Positions 20,506 to 23,510 of a stretch of 23,510 nucleotides of DNA are shown in pieces. Where the stretch lies: assembly GCA_035302865.1 (NCBI GenBank), contig DATGSF010000056.1:1-23510 (forward strand), in the 5' to 3' direction. The number at the start of each line of letters is the position of its first letter. Positions within the stretch are counted from its first letter, which is position 1. The position numbers were made by a program, and so were the translations under genes. The notes beneath the pieces were generated by a model that saw only the letters and a list, made by a program, of their open reading frames with translations, was not told the DNA's origin and ran no database searches. Origin of the DNA: DATGSF01 sp035302865. Its GTDB lineage: Bacteria > Bacteroidota > Bacteroidia > Chitinophagales > Chitinophagaceae.

Positions 20506-22590
20506 ATGAAATTTAGAATATTATATAAATACTCACTTTTTGTCCTAATTATTTTAATTTCTTTTATTGCTAAATTAGAAGCGGCAGATAGTGTTTATAT
20601 AAAAGATATTGAAGAAGAATATTTAGCTATTCAGATGGTAAAAAATGATTCTTTACGAATAGAAAAATATATTGCTTTAAGTAGGAAAATACATAAAGAG
20701 TATCATAATGATACTTTAGAATATAAATTTGCTGATCTTGCAATTGAGGAGTCAATTAACTATAAGAATGGTCTTTTATATACTAAATCTTTAGATAATT
20801 TGGGTTTATTATACCGATTCCATAATTTATACTCACAGTCAATTCCGCTTCATACTAAGGCTTATAATTTTTTACATGAAATTATTTCTAAAAATGAATA
20901 TAAAAATACAGATTCATTATATGGATATTTATATCGGTATGCTAATAATATAGGAGTGGCTGCTCGTTATAATGAACAATTTTATCTAGCTGCTAGCTAT
21001 TATTATAAAGTAATTAACAAGCAAGATAAATTTAAAGACGAAAGAAATTTAGCGATTGCCTATAATGGTTTAGCAATTACCTTAATGCATATTCCAGGAA
21101 AAGAAGATGAAGCTATAACATATTTTTTAGAAGCAAAAAATATCGCGGATAAAGCTAATAATAAACTTGGTGTTGCAATGAATCTATTATCTATTAGTCA
21201 TTTTTATATTGAAAATAATGACTTTGATAAAGCTTTGGAAAATATTAATGAATTATATAAAATTAATACTGAACTTAAGGACTCTTTTGGTATAGCTGTT
21301 TCTATAGAATCTTATGGGAGATTATACAATAAAAAAGAAAAGAATAGTTTAAAAGCAAAAAATTACTTTAAAGAAGCTCTTACTATTTATAAATCCTTAG
21401 GAAAATATAATAATGTAGCAGAAATTTATGCTCAACTAGGAAGCCTGTACTTAAAAAATAAAGAATATAATTTAGCAGAAAATAATTATAAGCATGCAAT
21501 AAAATATGCTGAAAAACAACTAAATTTTTCAATTCTAAAAGGATTATATGATAGTTTGTCTCTTTTGGAAGAAAAAAGATATAATTATGATAAAGCTTTA
21601 AAATATTACAAATTAGCAAATAATTACGAGGACAGTTTAAATATATTTAAACAAAAATTAGAGATATTGGGTTTGGAAAGGCAGTTTGACTTTGAAAAAA
21701 TGGAAATCAAAATTTCCCTTCTTGAACATGAAAGAAATTCTCATGAGAAACAGGCTCTATTACAAAAAAACAAATTGCGTATTTCACAAATTATTATTAT
21801 TATTTCTTTAATTTTCTTGTGTTTTTTATTGGTATTCTTTTTTCTTTATAATAAAAGAAAAAACCAAGCACGAAAAGCTTTTACTCAACTGAAAGAGAAA
21901 GAAAAAGAATTGCTTAAAGCAGAGTATGAAATTAGTATTTCACAAGCTGAAATTCAAATATCTAGATTGCAGATAAATCCTCATTTTATTTTTAACTCTT
22001 TAAATGCTATTAAACTTTTAATTCAGAAAAATGAAAATAAGATTGCGCAAAATTATTTAACAAGTTTTAGTAGATATATTAGAAGAATTCTCGAATTGCC
22101 TCAAAAAGAAACAATTAGTTTATTTGAAGAGTTAGAGCTAATTAAAGAGTATATTAATATTGAACGTAAAAGATTTCATGATGCCTTTTATTTTGAAATT
22201 TATGTAGATAAAGAAATAGATGTTCATCATATTGTTATTCCTCCTTTGCTTTTACAACCCTTTGTTGAAAATGCTATATGGCATGGTCTTTTGCCATTAG
22301 AAAGTAGAGCTAAAGAATTGAAAATTCTTATTTCCAAAAATGATGATGGCTTCTCTATATCAATTAGAGATAATGGAGTGGGGAGGAAAATTAAAGAAAA
22401 TAAAAATTGGGTTTTTAGTAAAAAAAGTATGGGTTTAAAAATTACAAAGGATAGAATTAAACAATTTAACAGCTACTCAAACTTAGAAATTGATTTTCAA
22501 ATATTAGATAAAATAGAAGGTACTGAAGTATTATTAAATTTTTTAAATAAAAATAAAGATGAAGAAGATAAAAATAGGAATCTTAGATGA
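20506..22590 (+). CDS. TPR-containing LytS/YehU-type sensor histidine kinase
   Basis: The protein has 694 residues from the ATG at 20506; an in-frame TTG two codons earlier is less likely. A signal peptide (1 to about 27) is followed by a periplasmic region with several TPR-like repeats (about 50-385), for example IAYNGLAITL and AEIYAQLGSLYLKNKEYNLA. A coiled coil, one membrane helix (about 427-449) and a second coiled coil come next. The kinase domain has the His_kinase motif LQINPHFIFNSLNAI with His493, an N-box QPFVENAIWHGL with Asn589, G1 RDNGVGR and G2 KSMGLKIT, so it should be active. The expected partner is the LytTR regulator, whose gene overlaps its 3' end by 32 bases. Confidence 0.9.
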   Translation: MKFRILYKYSLFVLIILISFIAKLEAADSVYIKDIEEEYLAIQMVKNDSLRIEKYIALSRKIHKEYHNDTLEYKFADLAIEESINYKNGLLYTKSLDNLGLLYRFHNLYSQSIPLHTKAYNFLHEIISKNEYKNTDSLYGYLYRYANNIGVAARYNEQFYLAASYYYKVINKQDKFKDERNLAIAYNGLAITLMHIPGKEDEAITYFLEAKNIADKANNKLGVAMNLLSISHFYIENNDFDKALENINELYKINTELKDSFGIAVSIESYGRLYNKKEKNSLKAKNYFKEALTIYKSLGKYNNVAEIYAQLGSLYLKNKEYNLAENNYKHAIKYAEKQLNFSILKGLYDSLSLLEEKRYNYDKALKYYKLANNYEDSLNIFKQKLEILGLERQFDFEKMEIKISLLEHERNSHEKQALLQKNKLRISQIIIIISLIFLCFLLVFFFLYNKRKNQARKAFTQLKEKEKELLKAEYEISISQAEIQISRLQINPHFIFNSLNAIKLLIQKNENKIAQNYLTSFSRYIRRILELPQKETISLFEELELIKEYINIERKRFHDAFYFEIYVDKEIDVHHIVIPPLLLQPFVENAIWHGLLPLESRAKELKILISKNDDGFSISIRDNGVGRKIKENKNWVFSKKSMGLKITKDRIKQFNSYSNLEIDFQILDKIEGTEVLLNFLNKNKDEEDKNRNLR

Positions 22591-23320
22591 TGAGTTACAT
22601 AGTGTGGAAAGTTTAACATTGCATTTAGAAGAGCTATTTCCTGATTTTGATATAGTTTATAAATCAACTAAAGTTCAAGAAGCGATATCGAAGTTGCCTG
22701 AAATTGAAATAGATCTATTATTTTTAGATATAGAAATGCCTGGAATGAATGGTTTTCAATTATTGGAACAGATTCAAGATAGGAAATTTGATGTTATTTT
22801 TATTACAGCATACAGTGAATATGCTATAGAGGCATTTAAAGCTAAAGCAATAAATTATTTATTAAAACCTATAGATGAGGAGGAATTAGAAAATGCAATA
22901 AACAAATGGTTGGAAAATTATGAAGATTCGAGTTATTCGAATAAAATAGAATCTTTAATTGACTATTTGAAAAAAGAGGGGATGATGAAAAGTAAAATAT
23001 CAGTACCCGTTATGGATGGCTTCGAATTTGTAGAAATAAATGATATTGTGTATTGTCAAAGTAATAATAATTATACGCAAATTTATATGCGAAATGGTGA
23101 TAAATTCATTATAAGTAGAACATTAAAAGGGGTGGAAGAAATTTTAAATGCATATTTTTTTATAAGAGTCCACCAATCTTATATTATTAATCCAAATTAT
23201 TTATCTAAATATTCCAGAAGTGAAGGCGGATATTTAGTTTTACTTGATGATATTCGAATTCCAATTAGTAATGCCAAAAGAAGTTTAATTGTTAGCTTAT
23301 TTAATTCTTTAGGTAAATAA
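22559..23320 (+). CDS. LytTR-family response regulator
   Basis: The protein has 253 residues. The receiver domain (about 4-120) has the acidic pair Asp10/Asp11, phospho-acceptor Asp57 in LFLDIEMPGMNG, Thr83 and Lys103 in LLKP. The LytTR DNA-binding domain (about 146-250) has EINDIVYCQSNNNYTQIY and FIRVHQSYIINPNYL, typical of the AgrA/LytR beta fold. It should be phosphorylated by the upstream kinase and bind DNA direct repeats, perhaps including its own operon promoter. Its ATG lies inside the kinase gene (32-base overlap), indicating translational coupling. Confidence 0.93.
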   Translation: MKKIKIGILDDELHSVESLTLHLEELFPDFDIVYKSTKVQEAISKLPEIEIDLLFLDIEMPGMNGFQLLEQIQDRKFDVIFITAYSEYAIEAFKAKAINYLLKPIDEEELENAINKWLENYEDSSYSNKIESLIDYLKKEGMMKSKISVPVMDGFEFVEINDIVYCQSNNNYTQIYMRNGDKFIISRTLKGVEEILNAYFFIRVHQSYIINPNYLSKYSRSEGGYLVLLDDIRIPISNAKRSLIVSLFNSLGK

Positions 23321-23333
23321 ACTTAGGATGAAA

Positions 23334-23510
23334 TTATGACTTCTTTTTTTTTGAAATTGTGTTTCTAAACGCACGAATTTTTAGTAATTCTTGTCTTCTT
23401 TCTAAGGGAACATTTTCATATTTATAAGGGCAGTGCAAACAGCCATTTCCACAACAATAGCCTCGTTTAAGTAAATAGTCGTTCCTTAAATACCCTTCAG
23501 TAGGATGATT
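23334..23510 (-). CDS. DUF5522-family protein, C-terminal part (partial)
   Basis: The minus strand is open from the window edge to a TAA at 23334-23336, giving 58 residues that end in a Lys-rich tail (ISKKKKS). It contains GYCCGNGCLHCPY, a compact four-Cys cluster (Cys19, Cys20, Cys24, Cys27) that I recall as the hallmark of the small DUF5522 proteins; metal binding is plausible but not shown. The N-terminus is outside the window. It is convergent with the response regulator, with 13 bases between the stop codons and no clear terminator. Confidence 0.8.
   Translation of the reverse strand, partial: NHPTEGYLRNDYLLKRGYCCGNGCLHCPYKYENVPLERRQELLKIRAFRNTISKKKKS

Overview
The window looks like chromosomal DNA from a low-GC member of the Bacteroidota. 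The evidence is the strongly AT-rich composition, the near absence of Shine-Dalgarno sites, several matches to the Bacteroidota promoter pattern TTTG-N19/20-TAnnTTTG, and families typical of the phylum (YpdA-type reductase, DUF4412, DUF5522, LytS/LytTR signalling pairs, many lipoproteins). I see no insertion sequence, prophage, CRISPR array or integrase. Most of the window is housekeeping DNA.

Layout. Positions 1-4644 hold the last codons of an unidentified gene, a YpdA-like flavoprotein reductase, a small Cys-containing lipoprotein, a minus-strand queD-hemW pair, a barnase-type RNase with its barstar inhibitor, and a convergent NRDE/TANGO2-family gene that overlaps barstar. Positions 4745-7944 hold an outer-membrane beta-barrel gene with its terminator, an empty gap of about 500 bp, and a YheS-like ABC-F ATPase. 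Positions 8014-10841 hold a deoxynucleoside kinase, a lipoprotein, an S66 LD-carboxypeptidase and a YceI-family lipoprotein. Positions 10979-12863 are a two-gene unit of CDP-glucose 4,6-dehydratase and metal-type KDO-8-phosphate synthase, both for surface-sugar synthesis. Positions 12900-14850 are a tRNA-tuf operon: Thr(TGT), Tyr(GTA), a third tRNA reading TAC, Thr(GGT), then EF-Tu and a strong terminator. Next come a polyprenyl diphosphate synthase, grpE-dnaJ with a bidirectional terminator, and a convergent DUF4412 gene. Positions 19096-23320 are a three-gene signalling operon: a 7TM LytS-like protein, a TPR-containing LytS-type kinase and a LytTR response regulator. The window ends inside a minus-strand DUF5522 gene.

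Three points deserve most attention. (1) The third tRNA of the tuf operon has the body and U73 discriminator of a glycine tRNA, but its anticodon is TAC (Val). One base change from TCC would explain this, and tRNA-Gly(TCC) is the usual occupant of this slot. (2) The first kinase of the signalling operon keeps the phospho-acceptor histidine but has lost the N-box Asn and the G-box residues, so it looks like a membrane pseudokinase beside an intact kinase. (3) The barnase homologue keeps every catalytic residue at exact spacing and carries two cysteines at the positions of the well-known engineered 43-80 disulphide of barnase. It has also replaced Arg59, a main barstar contact.
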